Source: VXOI01 sp965215675 (lineage in GTDB: Bacteria > Chloroflexota > Dehalococcoidia > Lucifugimonadales > UBA3495). From it: DNA of 64,000 bases. Positions 7,802 to 16,309 of this stretch are shown here, one piece after another; within the stretch, counting starts at the first letter, position 1; every line of letters begins with the position of its first letter. The DNA is taken from the NCBI GenBank assembly GCA_965215675.1, contig OZ244112.1, forward strand, positions 1,116,001 to 1,180,000. The letters are read 5' to 3'. Position numbers and translations under genes: made by a program. Under the pieces are notes generated by a model, which saw nothing but the letters and a program-made list of their open reading frames with translations, was not told where the DNA came from and searched no databases.

Positions 7802-9664
7802 TTATTCAACTGTAACGGACTTGGCCAGGTTGCGGGGCTGGTCCACGTCGCAGCCGCGCAGCAGGGCTATGTAGTACGAGAGCAACTGCAACGGGACCGT
7901 GGTAACTAGGGGCATAAGTAGGTCTGGTGCCTGCGGTATGAACAGCGGAAAATCGACCTCCGACGCCGCCTCGTCGTCGCCCTTGGTGAGAACGGCTACG
8001 ACCAGGCCTCCACGCGCCTTGACCTCCTTGATGTTGCTCAGTGTCTTGTCGCGCAAATCGTCCCTGGGCGCCAGCGCCACCGTGCACATTTCTGGATCGA
8101 TAAGGGCGATGGGGCCGTGCTTCATCTCACCGGCCGGATAGCCCTCGGCGTGGATGTAGCTGATTTCCTTCAGCTTGAGAGCCCCCTCGGAGGCGATGGC
8201 TGCGTTGGCCCCGCGCCCCAGGAACAGGAAGTTATCGTAGTGTCCTATGCGGCGGGCAAGACTGCTGTAGAGGTTCGCCTCGGCCAATACCTCGCCGATC
8301 AAGCCGGGGCCGCGGGCCATCTGGTCCACGAGCCGGCGGGTCGTCTCGGCATCGAGCTTTCCGCGGAGCTGACCCAGGTATACCGACAGCAATTGCAGGA
8401 TGGTTAGAGATGCCACGAAAGTCTTGGTGCTGGCAACCCCAACCTCAAGGCCGGCGTGCATGTACAGGGCGCCGTCGGCGACCCTGGCGGCCTGGCTCTC
8501 CTCGGCGTTGCAGATGGTGATCAGGGTGGCGCCCTTTTCGCGGGCGAGGTGCATGGCGGCAACAGTATCGGCTGTTTCACCCGACTGGCCGATGGAGACC
8601 ACCAGCGTTCGCGGTCCGATAATGGGGTCGCGATATCGAAACTCCGACGCGCTTTCGGCTTCCGCTGGGATACCGGCCAGCCGCTCGATGTAATGTCTCC
8701 CCACCTGGGCGGCGTGCAGGCTCGTGCCGCAGCCGATGAGCACCACCCGCTCGAGCTGCATGACATCCGCGGGCGACAGAGGGAATTCGGGAAGATTGAC
8801 CCTCCCGTTGGCGAAGTCGGCCCGGTCCTTCAGGGCAGCGGTCATCGCCTGGGGCTGGTCCATGATTTCCTTGAGCATGAAATGCCGGTGACCGCCCTTG
8901 TCCACCACGATGTCTTCTCGGGAAACGCGCCGGGTCTCCTTGACGACAGGATTCCCCGACAAGTCGGAATAGCGAACGCCCTCACGGCTGACGATCGCCA
9001 TTTCACCGCCTTCCAGGAACCCGACGTTCGGCGCTCCGGCTCCGCGTTCCAGTACCGGCAGAAGAGCGGGCAGATCGCTGGCCACGATGCCCTGCCCGTT
9101 GTGGTGGGCGACCACGATCCCGCCCGCGAAGCCCAGTCGCATGGCGCAGATTGGGCCGTCCTCCCCATCCAGGGTGGCGGTAATGGCTGAAGACCCCTGC
9201 ACCAGCCGGCCCATCCGCCGGAAGGACTCCTCGAAACTGAGGCCGAGCGACATACCCTCCTCAACCAGGTGCGAAAGGGCTTCAGTGTCGGTCTCCGACT
9301 TGAAAATGTGCCCGGAGGCGGTTAGACGCCGCTTGAGCTCCAGGTAATTCTCCACGATGCCGTTGTGCACCAGGGCCACGCGGCTGCTGCAGTCGATGTG
9401 CGGGTGGGCGTTGTCGTGGGACGGCGCCCCGTGGGTGGCCCAACGCGTGTGTCCGAGTCCCAACGATCCTCGGGGCGCGGAGCCATTGATCTCGACCGCC
9501 AGGCCGCTTACCTTGCCCACGGTCTTTCGCAGGTGGAGCGCCCCGGTGTCGTCTACAACCGCGATTCCGGCGCTGTCGTAGCCCCGGTACTCCAGGCGCT
9601 TCAGTCCCTCGTAAATGATGGGCCAGGCCTCATCCTGGCCAACGTATGCCACTATGCCGCACAC
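7802..9664 (-). CDS. glmS: Glutamine--fructose-6-phosphate aminotransferase (isomerizing)
   Basis: Makes glucosamine-6-phosphate from fructose-6-phosphate and glutamine for cell-envelope amino sugars. The start is a GTG so that Cys2 (MCGIVAYVG) becomes the N-terminal glutaminase nucleophile; GGGGG lies 5 nt upstream. Seen: HTRWATHGAPSHDNAHPH, VHNGIVENY, SETDTEAL in the glutaminase half, then two SIS domains (VLIGCGTSLHAAQVGRHY, ISIGQSGETADT, FLFLGRGANAAIASEGALKLKEISYIHAEGYPAGEMKHGP) and the C-terminal LAKSVTVE. Length 620 is typical. No glmS ribozyme-like leader is apparent in the 170-bp upstream gap. Confidence 0.97.
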   Translation of the reverse strand: MCGIVAYVGQDEAWPIIYEGLKRLEYRGYDSAGIAVVDDTGALHLRKTVGKVSGLAVEINGSAPRGSLGLGHTRWATHGAPSHDNAHPHIDCSSRVALVHNGIVENYLELKRRLTASGHIFKSETDTEALSHLVEEGMSLGLSFEESFRRMGRLVQGSSAITATLDGEDGPICAMRLGFAGGIVVAHHNGQGIVASDLPALLPVLERGAGAPNVGFLEGGEMAIVSREGVRYSDLSGNPVVKETRRVSREDIVVDKGGHRHFMLKEIMDQPQAMTAALKDRADFANGRVNLPEFPLSPADVMQLERVVLIGCGTSLHAAQVGRHYIERLAGIPAEAESASEFRYRDPIIGPRTLVVSIGQSGETADTVAAMHLAREKGATLITICNAEESQAARVADGALYMHAGLEVGVASTKTFVASLTILQLLSVYLGQLRGKLDAETTRRLVDQMARGPGLIGEVLAEANLYSSLARRIGHYDNFLFLGRGANAAIASEGALKLKEISYIHAEGYPAGEMKHGPIALIDPEMCTVALAPRDDLRDKTLSNIKEVKARGGLVVAVLTKGDDEAASEVDFPLFIPQAPDLLMPLVTTVPLQLLSYYIALLRGCDVDQPRNLAKSVTVE

Positions 9665-9834
9665 GGCGTCCCCCGATGGTTGAATGTGGGATTACCCTTT
9701 GCCCTTAATTCCAAGTCGGTTCTTCCCCGTATCCAATCTTTGTCGCCCGGGTCCGGCTCGGTGCTATTGTGTTCAGGAGCGCTGGCCACAACCATCCTGT
9801 CGTGTTGTTGCCAGCTGGTCGCCATCGAGCCGCG

Positions 9835-10290
9835 CTAACCTCGTCCCTCCAGTTCGCGGGCGAGATTTTTTGCGAACCCCTCGATGGTGGACTGGGCCTT
9901 GCGGCGGATGACTGGCTGGCCAAGCTCACCAAGCTTGCCCATGAATGTGGTATCGGTCTCTATATTAACCTCTGTTTCACCAGACGGCCTCTCGGTGAGC
10001 TGAAGCGCCATCGTGGTCCTGACGCCGCCGCCGACTCGCCGGTCGCTGGCCTCCACGAGAAAACGGGCGCGTCCCGAATCGGGGTGCTGGTCTTCCACCG
10101 TGACCGTCCCCGTGAGAGTCATGCTCATCGGACCCACGCGAGCCTTCAGCGAGCCGCGGTAGCATCCGTCGCCTTCCTCCGCGATGTCGACCACTCCCGG
10201 TACCCACAGGGCCGCCGTGGGAACGTCCATCAGTGCGGACCATGTCTCGTGCAACCCGGCTGGCACGACGCAGGTGTTCTGCAGCCTCAC
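9835..10290 (-). CDS. coxG: CoxG-like SRPBCC protein
   Basis: Small START/SRPBCC-fold protein of the CO dehydrogenase subunit G group, thought to help maturation or membrane recruitment of molybdenum hydroxylases. Seen: start V.A.LHETWSALMDVPTAALWVPGV, the beta strands of the helix-grip fold, and the amphipathic C-terminal helix after MGKLGELGQPVIRRKA. Length 151 is normal. Its start overlaps the coxM stop by 4 bp, so the two are translationally coupled; it is the last gene of the coxS-coxM-coxG operon. Confidence 0.85.
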   Translation of the reverse strand: MRLQNTCVVPAGLHETWSALMDVPTAALWVPGVVDIAEEGDGCYRGSLKARVGPMSMTLTGTVTVEDQHPDSGRARFLVEASDRRVGGGVRTTMALQLTERPSGETEVNIETDTTFMGKLGELGQPVIRRKAQSTIEGFAKNLARELEGRG

Positions 10291-11180
10291 GTCGCAGTCG
10301 CCCCACGATCCGGGCTCGACCGCAGCGCCTGCGTCAGCGCACGGCGTACGAACACGCCTGCCATTTCCCGCTTGTACTCGGCCGAGCCGCGGAAATCGTC
10401 CAGTGGGTCGACGGCGCCGGGCACGGTGTCCGAGGCGGCACGGATGGCATCGTCGCTGAGTTCCTGTCCGAGCAGCAGGTCCTCCGCCGCGTTGGCGCGA
10501 ACGGGTGTAACCCCCGCGGCCCCCAGCACGATGCGGGCCCCCCCGCAGGTGTTGTCGGCGCGCCGTTTAACCACCGCAGCCACCGACACCGTGGCGTAGT
10601 CGTCGGCGGTGCGCGGCAGGAACTTGAGGTACGCACCACATGTGTCCTCAGAAGGTATCGGCACGTTAACCGCGGTCAGGACCTCACCGGGCCGGACGTC
10701 AGTCTCGTAGTAGTCTACGGACAGCTCCTCAACAGGGCAGGTGCGGATGCCGGCGCTCGACGTTAGCTCCACTGTCGCCTCGAGGGCGATGAGCGCGGGC
10801 GGCGGGTCCTGGTTGGGGTCGCCGTTTACCAGCGCACCACCCAGCGTTGCCATGGAACGGATGCGGCGCGTGGCGACGAGGCTCACGGTCTCTGCAAACA
10901 TAGGGATGCGTTCGCGGACAAGTGGGCTGTCCTCCACCTGCTTGAGAGTACAGAGGGCGCCGATTCGCACCACGCCGGCATTCTCGTCGATGGAGCCGAG
11001 TTCATCGGTCCTTGCCAGCGCACGGAGCCCGATAACGTGGCCCGGCTGGGCAAACCGCTGCTTCATTTGAAGAACCAAGGCGGTGCCGCCGGCAATTAGA
11101 CGCGCGTCCTCTCCGTGCCGCTCCAGCAATTCCAAGGCATCGTGCAGCGACGCCGGGTTATGGAATTCGAAGTCTATCAA
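10287..11180 (-). CDS. coxM: FAD-binding medium subunit of a molybdenum hydroxylase (CoxM/CutM type)
   Basis: FAD subunit that passes electrons from the iron-sulfur subunit to the acceptor. Seen: F.FHNPASLHDALELLERHGEDARLIAGGTALVLQMKQR with the AGGT FAD motif near residue 32, a TLGGALVNGDPNQD motif near residue 113 (the family usually reads T.GG....P..D), and the C-terminal CO-deh-flavin domain (FLPRTADDYATVSVAA). Length 297 matches. It follows coxS by 10 bp. The large catalytic subunit is not adjacent; the only candidate in the window lies 27 kb away at 38665. Confidence 0.9.
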   Translation of the reverse strand: MIDFEFHNPASLHDALELLERHGEDARLIAGGTALVLQMKQRFAQPGHVIGLRALARTDELGSIDENAGVVRIGALCTLKQVEDSPLVRERIPMFAETVSLVATRRIRSMATLGGALVNGDPNQDPPPALIALEATVELTSSAGIRTCPVEELSVDYYETDVRPGEVLTAVNVPIPSEDTCGAYLKFLPRTADDYATVSVAAVVKRRADNTCGGARIVLGAAGVTPVRANAAEDLLLGQELSDDAIRAASDTVPGAVDPLDDFRGSAEYKREMAGVFVRRALTQALRSSPDRGATAT

Positions 11181-11190
11181 TGGCGATGGA

Positions 11191-11658
11191 TTAGAGGGCC
11201 CCGCCGCTGTTTCGCGCGGCGGCGGCCACAGAATTGATGATCCCGTAGTAGCCGGTGCAACGGCAGAGATTACCCATCATCCAGCTTCTGATGTCGTCTT
11301 CGGTGGGGTGGGGATTGGCATCCAGCAGGGCCTTCGCGGCGACGATCTGCCCCGGGGTGCAAATGCCGCACTGGAACCCTCCGTGGTCGATGAAGGCCTG
11401 CTGTACCGGGTGGAGTTGCCCGTTTTCAGCGATGCCCTCGATGGTTGTGATTTCCGAACCCTCGACGGCAGCAACGAAGGTGATGCAGGAGGCAAACAGC
11501 TCGCCGTCGACCAGCACGGTGCAGGCTCCGCAGACGCCAACGCCGCATCCCTCCTTGGAACCGGTCAGCCCCAGATCGTTGCGTAGGAAATCCAGCAACA
11601 GGCGGCTGGACGGGGCATTCGCCTCGCGCTCCTCGCCGTTTACTTTCAGCTTTGCCAT
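11191..11658 (-). CDS. coxS: [2Fe-2S] small subunit of a molybdenum hydroxylase (CoxS/CutS type)
   Basis: Carries two [2Fe-2S] clusters for intraprotein electron transfer. Seen: the plant-ferredoxin-type site GSKEGCGVGVCGACTVLVDG near residue 40 and the second cluster site CGICTPGQIVAA with C-terminal GNLCRCTGY. The start was set at MAKLKVNGEE (11658), giving 155 residues, the usual size; the longer in-frame ATG at 11748 would add 30 residues with no family character. First gene of the coxSMG operon. Confidence 0.92.
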   Translation of the reverse strand: MAKLKVNGEEREANAPSSRLLLDFLRNDLGLTGSKEGCGVGVCGACTVLVDGELFASCITFVAAVEGSEITTIEGIAENGQLHPVQQAFIDHGGFQCGICTPGQIVAAKALLDANPHPTEDDIRSWMMGNLCRCTGYYGIINSVAAAARNSGGAL

Positions 11659-11710
11659 CGCAGACACAATACCGTTATGTCTGTACAGCGTCAACCGAGA
11701 TTTGGGGGCG

Positions 11711-11720
11711 TTGCTATACT
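11711..11720 (+). promoter_or_regulatory. Extended -10 promoter candidate
   Basis: TTGCTATACT is an extended -10 (TGnTATACT) 60 bp upstream of the ABM-like gene at 11781. No good -35 is seen. Confidence 0.35.
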
Positions 11721-11780
11721 GTTGGACAGCTTTGCGGCCAATGGCCAAATCGCATTGGCCGCCGTCTAGGAGAGGTAGTT

Positions 11781-12188
11781 ATGCAGGACCGTAATGGGAG
11801 CGCCCCAACCATGCACATCGGAAGCACAGTGCTGGTGGTGACCATGGAAGTTGACCCCGAGGACGAGGCCGAATTCAACAAGTGGTACAACGAGCAACAC
11901 CTGCCCGAGCGCATGGAGATCCCCGGATACGTTAGTGCGAGGCGGTTCAAGCTGGAAGAGGGTGAAGGAGCGCTCACGTACCTGTGCATCTGGGAGCTGG
12001 AAGACGGCAGCCCGCTGCAGAGCCAGATGTACAAGGAGCAGCAGGCCGACCCCACCGCGCTCTACCAGCGCGTCAACAAGACCATCAAGGCCCGCACCCG
12101 TGGCTTATACCGCCAGATATACCCCGAGACCGGAGCCTACGAAGACCGATCCGGCTTCCACCCCCGCCACCAGGAAGTCTCGGCGTAG
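11781..12188 (+). CDS. Small dimeric alpha-beta barrel (EthD/ABM-like) protein
   Basis: Predicted cytoplasmic protein of 135 residues with the ferredoxin-like dimeric barrel fold seen in DUF4286, EthD and ABM-type proteins. Seen: VLVVTMEVDPEDEAEFNKWYNEQHLPERMEIPGYVSARRF near residue 15, where the W-Y-NEQHLPE pattern is typical. The start ATG has GGAGAGG 6 nt upstream; the long upstream extension of the frame overlaps coxS and is not credible. It is divergent from coxS and may belong functionally with that operon, but no substrate can be inferred. Confidence 0.72.
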   Translation: MQDRNGSAPTMHIGSTVLVVTMEVDPEDEAEFNKWYNEQHLPERMEIPGYVSARRFKLEEGEGALTYLCIWELEDGSPLQSQMYKEQQADPTALYQRVNKTIKARTRGLYRQIYPETGAYEDRSGFHPRHQEVSA

Positions 12189-12315
12189 CGTATCTGTTCA
12201 GAGGGCAAACTCCACCAAATGCATCCGAATTTCTGGTTCGATGCGTATCAGCCCTGTGATAAGCTTGTCCCTTGTTATGCATGGTAGGTGGATGCCTACT
12301 CCAAGGACCAGAATA

Positions 12316-12329
12316 GGTAATTTATTACC
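12316..12329. promoter_or_regulatory. Perfect 14-bp palindrome upstream of the sppA operon
   Basis: GGTAAT-TT-ATTACC, 26 bp before the S49 protease start, is a candidate operator. It stands out as AT-rich in a GC-rich context. Confidence 0.3.
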
Positions 12330-12354
12330 AAGTCGCGGAGTCTTTGCACAGTAA

Positions 12355-13410
12355 ATGTTTGGTCGGCCATCGGGCACATTCTCCATCCTGGGAGACTTTC
12401 TGACCAACTGGTTCACCCTCGTGGTGATCATGGTTGGCTTGGGCGTGGCGGCCGGGCTGCTCATTTTTGTCTTCGTCTTCCCGGGAAAGCCCCAGATTGG
12501 CGTCATCAACATTCCGTACACCGTGATAACTGATAGTTCGACCAGCCGGATCACTGAACATTTGGAATACGCTCGCCGCGACGATTCCATCAAGGCAGTG
12601 GTCATCAAGCTCACCAGCCCCGGAGGAGGGGCCGCTGCCAGTGAGAGGCTCTACCACGAGACAGAGAGACTCGCTCAGGAGAAACCCGTGGTGCTGGTTA
12701 TGAACGGTCTGGTGGCCAGCGGCGGCTACATGATGGCCATGGGTGCCACCCACTCTTATGCTCAGACCTCATCGCTGGTGGGAAACGTGGGTGTGGTCTC
12801 CTTTCAGGACCCCCTGATCCCTCCCCTTGACAGCGAGGGACTGATGATCACGGGGCCTTACAAGCGTTCCGGGTTTTCCAGGACGGAGTGGTTTGAGACC
12901 CTTGAGGACCTCAAGGAGGCCTTTGCCCAGATCGTTGTGAGTGAACGTGGGGACAGGCTCCGCATTTCCAGGGACGAGCTCACCGAAGGCAGGATTTATT
13001 CGGGAATGGAGGCTGTGAGGCTGGGCCTGGCCGACGAGCTGGGAGGCGACAACGACGCCTTCGAAAAAGCATCGGATCTGGCGGGCATTTCCAGCTACGG
13101 TCTCGTTGACGTGAACCTGGAGGTCCTGAAGAAGAACGTCGAGGAACTCGACAGTGTTTTCTCATCGTCTGTTGTGCAAAGTGGCTCTGTAAATGCCTTG
13201 GCCCTTGGCGATCGCGAATATAGCGAGGACGGCCAGACCCCGGACAGTCCCGCAGCCACGACCCACGACAGCCTCGAACGGCTGGAGGCTTTGCGCAACC
13301 TGATTCTTTACGGCGGTCTGGGCGACGAACAGGATGACCCTCTTCCTGGTTTTCCCCTCGAATTGAATCATCCCACCGTCTACTACCTGTTCTTGGGCAA
13401 TGCTCGTTAG
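12355..13410 (+). CDS. sppA: Signal peptide peptidase A-like serine protease (family S49)
   Basis: Membrane-bound Ser-Lys protease that digests signal peptides and other membrane peptides. One N-terminal transmembrane helix (about residues 18-42, WFTLVVIMVGLGVAAGLLIFVF) is followed by the crotonase-like protease domain: KAVVIKLTSPGGGAAASE, the nucleophile Ser in LVASGGYMMAMGA (about residue 121) and the general-base Lys in GPYKRSGFSR (about residue 170), spaced as in the family. The C-terminal ~90 residues are variable. It overlaps the next gene by 11 bp, so protease, membrane protein and lipoprotein form one operon. Confidence 0.85.
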   Translation: MFGRPSGTFSILGDFLTNWFTLVVIMVGLGVAAGLLIFVFVFPGKPQIGVINIPYTVITDSSTSRITEHLEYARRDDSIKAVVIKLTSPGGGAAASERLYHETERLAQEKPVVLVMNGLVASGGYMMAMGATHSYAQTSSLVGNVGVVSFQDPLIPPLDSEGLMITGPYKRSGFSRTEWFETLEDLKEAFAQIVVSERGDRLRISRDELTEGRIYSGMEAVRLGLADELGGDNDAFEKASDLAGISSYGLVDVNLEVLKKNVEELDSVFSSSVVQSGSVNALALGDREYSEDGQTPDSPAATTHDSLERLEALRNLILYGGLGDEQDDPLPGFPLELNHPTVYYLFLGNAR

Positions 13411-14740
13411 GCTCGCGATAGTAGTCCTGCTGCCCCTGTGTGGCGTGGTCGCCTTTGTGGCGGCCTATTTCCTTTTCTACCAGGGGAGCGGCTATGATGC
13501 GCCTCCATCGGTGAACCTTCCCTTCGGTCAGATCGATACCCCCTCGGTGCAGCCTCGCACATCAGAAAGCCTGCCGACCGGGCAGTTGCGCCAGGGTCTC
13601 TTGGTGGTGGACGCCCAACACGCCAATACGTTTAGGGAAAGGGAACTGGTCAGCTTCACCTCTAGGGTGGCCGCCCGCGGCTTCGACGTGGAATTCCTGG
13701 GCAATTTCAACATCAGGCTCGACCCGACGCAGGCCCAGCTCCGCTACCAGCAGCTGGCCGATAAGCTGCGGCGGGCCGATAGCTTTGCCGTCATCCTGCC
13801 GAGGGCAGCGTACAGCGAGAGCGAGGCAGCCCTTGTGGAGGAGTTTGTTCAGAAGGGCGGCAAGTTGCTGTTGATCTCCGACCCGGGTCGCACCCAGGTG
13901 ATTAATGCGCTGGCCAAGCGGTTCGGAGTGGACTTCCAGACCGACTATCTCTACAACTCCTCGGAAAATGACGCCAATTTCAAACGTATCTTTATCCGTG
14001 ATTTCCAGCCTGACCAGCTAACCGCCGGCCTGGAGTCCATCACCCTGGACTATGCCGGTACCGTGCAGTCAGCAGGCGGCGGACTGGCCTTCGCCAGCGC
14101 CGGCACCCGGTCATCGGTGCTTGACAGGGTCGAAGACCTTTCGCCCATGGTATGGGGGGACAGTCGCAACGTCCTGGCAATTGCCGATTTCACCTTCCTG
14201 GTTCCCAGCAACGATTCCCTGCTGGACAATGGCAGGCTGGTTTCCAACATCGCCGACTTCGTAACCGACAGCCAGCGGCAGTATCTCCTGTCCGACTTTC
14301 CCTATTTTTACCGCTCCCGCCAGGATGAGGGCGTGGATGTCCTGATGGGCAATTCCGGCCTGTTGAACGTAAGTCAGCAGGTTAAGTCGAGTCTAGGCGG
14401 CCGGCTCGTGTCTGCGGAAATTGCTGCAACTGAGGACGTGAGCAAAGACACTGTGTTCCTCGGCCTGTATGAAGACGCGCCGCAGGTCGGTCAGTACCTT
14501 CAGGTTGCTGGCGTACGTGTTGATGACACTCTCGGCACTGCCTTCGCCCCGGAACTGGAGCTGCAGAACACCGCAATCACGTTGCTGGACCAAAGCCAGG
14601 AACGGGATATGCTGATCATCCTCGCGGACACCCCGGCGAACCTCGCTGCTGCCGCGGCCCGGCTGTTCACCGGAGAATTCAGAGCAGACTTGGTGAGTGA
14701 TTTTGTGGCAATACGCAAGTTCGAGGAAATGGGCCAGTAA
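13400..14740 (+). CDS. Membrane-anchored DUF4350/GldG-like (GIFT-fold) protein
   Basis: Predicted single-pass protein: N-terminal helix at residues 3-27 (LAIVVLLPLCGVVAFVAAYFLFY), then a large extracytoplasmic domain. The central part (LLVVDAQHANTFRERELVSF, RADSFAVILPRAAYSESEAALVEEFVQKGGKLLLISDP) has the alternating strand-helix pattern of the DUF4350/GIFT fold found beside ABC exporters and AAA regulators. No catalytic residues recognised. It overlaps sppA by 11 bp and is 3 bp before the lipoprotein, so the three products probably act together at the cell surface. Confidence 0.6.
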   Translation: MLVRLAIVVLLPLCGVVAFVAAYFLFYQGSGYDAPPSVNLPFGQIDTPSVQPRTSESLPTGQLRQGLLVVDAQHANTFRERELVSFTSRVAARGFDVEFLGNFNIRLDPTQAQLRYQQLADKLRRADSFAVILPRAAYSESEAALVEEFVQKGGKLLLISDPGRTQVINALAKRFGVDFQTDYLYNSSENDANFKRIFIRDFQPDQLTAGLESITLDYAGTVQSAGGGLAFASAGTRSSVLDRVEDLSPMVWGDSRNVLAIADFTFLVPSNDSLLDNGRLVSNIADFVTDSQRQYLLSDFPYFYRSRQDEGVDVLMGNSGLLNVSQQVKSSLGGRLVSAEIAATEDVSKDTVFLGLYEDAPQVGQYLQVAGVRVDDTLGTAFAPELELQNTAITLLDQSQERDMLIILADTPANLAAAAARLFTGEFRADLVSDFVAIRKFEEMGQ

Positions 14741-14743
14741 GCT

Positions 14744-16309
14744 ATGAAGTTACGATCGGGATTCCACCTGTTCCTGCCCATCATCTTGCTCTTGCTGGCT
14801 GTGATGGCTGCCTGTGCCCAGGACGAAGATGGTGCGTCCGCTCCCCAGGCGCCGCTTGCTCCTGCACCCACCGAGGCCCCCAGGCCGCTGACGCAAAATG
14901 ACAGGGCGGCTATCAGCGAGTTCGAGACCCAACTCGAGTCCATTGACGCCGAGTGGGAGAAGTTCTACAGCGAAATGGACAGTTGGCGGGCTGGCCTGGC
15001 CGCCTGTCACCCCAGCGCTGCCCAGGAATCCCTGGCCGGCTTGGTGGGCGCCTACGCTGCTGTCGCCGAGAGAGCCCGCGATCTGCCAAGGACGACCACC
15101 ACCAAGGCATTGGCCGATCTCGTGATCACCGCCGCAGAGGCGGAGGAAACCGCCTTCCGGCGCCTGCGGGATCGCTGGCAGGCTGGGAACATAGCCCTCT
15201 TTGAGGTGGTCGAGCAACGGCGTGCCGAGTCCGTGCTGGCCCGGAATTCGGTTACAGACATGTCCCTCGAACTGCGAAACCAGTTTGAGGAAGGTCCCAC
15301 ATTCGAAGAAGTGGCAGGGATGGAGGAGTTCTCCGATACCTTCAACGGCGTCGCCGACGATTGGGACGACTTCCACGACGCCTACGCCGCTTTTGCCAAA
15401 CGGGAAAGCAAGCTGGAGGAAGTCGACCGCGCCGCCGGGTACGAGCAGCTTGTCACTCAGCTTGCCGGCGTCATGTCGGTCATCAATGCCCTTGAGACTA
15501 CCGACGCCAACGAGGACTTGGTCGACTCCCTACAGGAAGCTGTCGAGGACGAGGTTGCGGCACTCCAGTTCCTGGCGGACTTCCCGCCTGACCTGACAGA
15601 AGAGGACGAAGCCACCTCATCCGCCCCGACACGGTCGGCTGCCACCGCGTCTGCCGCCCCTGCTCCGGCGCCCCAGGCAACCGCCACCCCGGCCGCTGCC
15701 GACCCAACTGCGCAGGCCGCCACAGCACCTGATGGGACGGCGCAGGCCGCACCCGCAGTGCCCCAACAGGCTTCCGAACCTGGTGCAGCGCCTTCCGAAG
15801 CTCCGGCCACGAAACTCTCCCCGCTCGAGGAGATGGCCGCAGCCATTGACACCACCCAGGCGCTGCTGGAAGAGCTTGAGCAGTCCATCGAGGACATCGT
15901 CAATGACAAGTCCGCCGAGAACCTTGTCGACCTCGACGGGTTCGACACCCGGTTCCGGCAGTTCACCGGCAAATGGGGCCAGTTCTACGAGGGCTACGAC
16001 GAATGGCGCGCCACCGACGGCGGCTGCGATCGCGTCGAGGTTGCCGAGAACCTGACCGGGTTCAGCCAGCAGGCCGAAGATCTGGCGCGGACAGTGAGAG
16101 ACCTGCCGCAGTCCGGCTTCCTCGTGCCCGTCTATTCCCTGACCGTGGAGGCGGCGGAGCGTGAGTCAGGCGCCATCCGCACCCTCGCGAACTCCTGGAC
16201 CCCGTTCGCCGTCGACGTGTTCAAGGCCGTCGACGAGGAGCGGGTGAACGCGGGCAGGCTGCGTCGCCAAGCGGGCATCGCGCTCGAGGAACTGCGCAGC
16301 CGTCCCTAG
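14744..16309 (+). CDS. Lipoprotein with three related helical domains and Ala/Pro/Thr linker
   Basis: Signal peptide with lipobox AVMAAC (Cys at about residue 25) marks a lipoprotein. Three helical segments look related. The first (about 65-195) contains FETQLESIDAEWEKFYSEMD; the second (about 200-285) contains FSDTFNGVADDWDDFHDAY; the third (about 400-515) contains FDTRFRQFTGKWGQFYEGYD. Each has a W..F(Y/H)..Y/M motif. A ~70-residue Ala/Pro/Thr-rich linker separates the second from the third. No enzyme motif. Last gene of the sppA operon; it overlaps the convergent M24 gene by 4 bp. Function unknown. Confidence 0.7.
   Translation: MKLRSGFHLFLPIILLLLAVMAACAQDEDGASAPQAPLAPAPTEAPRPLTQNDRAAISEFETQLESIDAEWEKFYSEMDSWRAGLAACHPSAAQESLAGLVGAYAAVAERARDLPRTTTTKALADLVITAAEAEETAFRRLRDRWQAGNIALFEVVEQRRAESVLARNSVTDMSLELRNQFEEGPTFEEVAGMEEFSDTFNGVADDWDDFHDAYAAFAKRESKLEEVDRAAGYEQLVTQLAGVMSVINALETTDANEDLVDSLQEAVEDEVAALQFLADFPPDLTEEDEATSSAPTRSAATASAAPAPAPQATATPAAADPTAQAATAPDGTAQAAPAVPQQASEPGAAPSEAPATKLSPLEEMAAAIDTTQALLEELEQSIEDIVNDKSAENLVDLDGFDTRFRQFTGKWGQFYEGYDEWRATDGGCDRVEVAENLTGFSQQAEDLARTVRDLPQSGFLVPVYSLTVEAAERESGAIRTLANSWTPFAVDVFKAVDEERVNAGRLRRQAGIALEELRSRP

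Noticed and set aside
7665..9830. glmS ribozyme or riboswitch around glmS
   Set aside because: No ribozyme-like core or known riboswitch signature is visible in the 170-bp leader.
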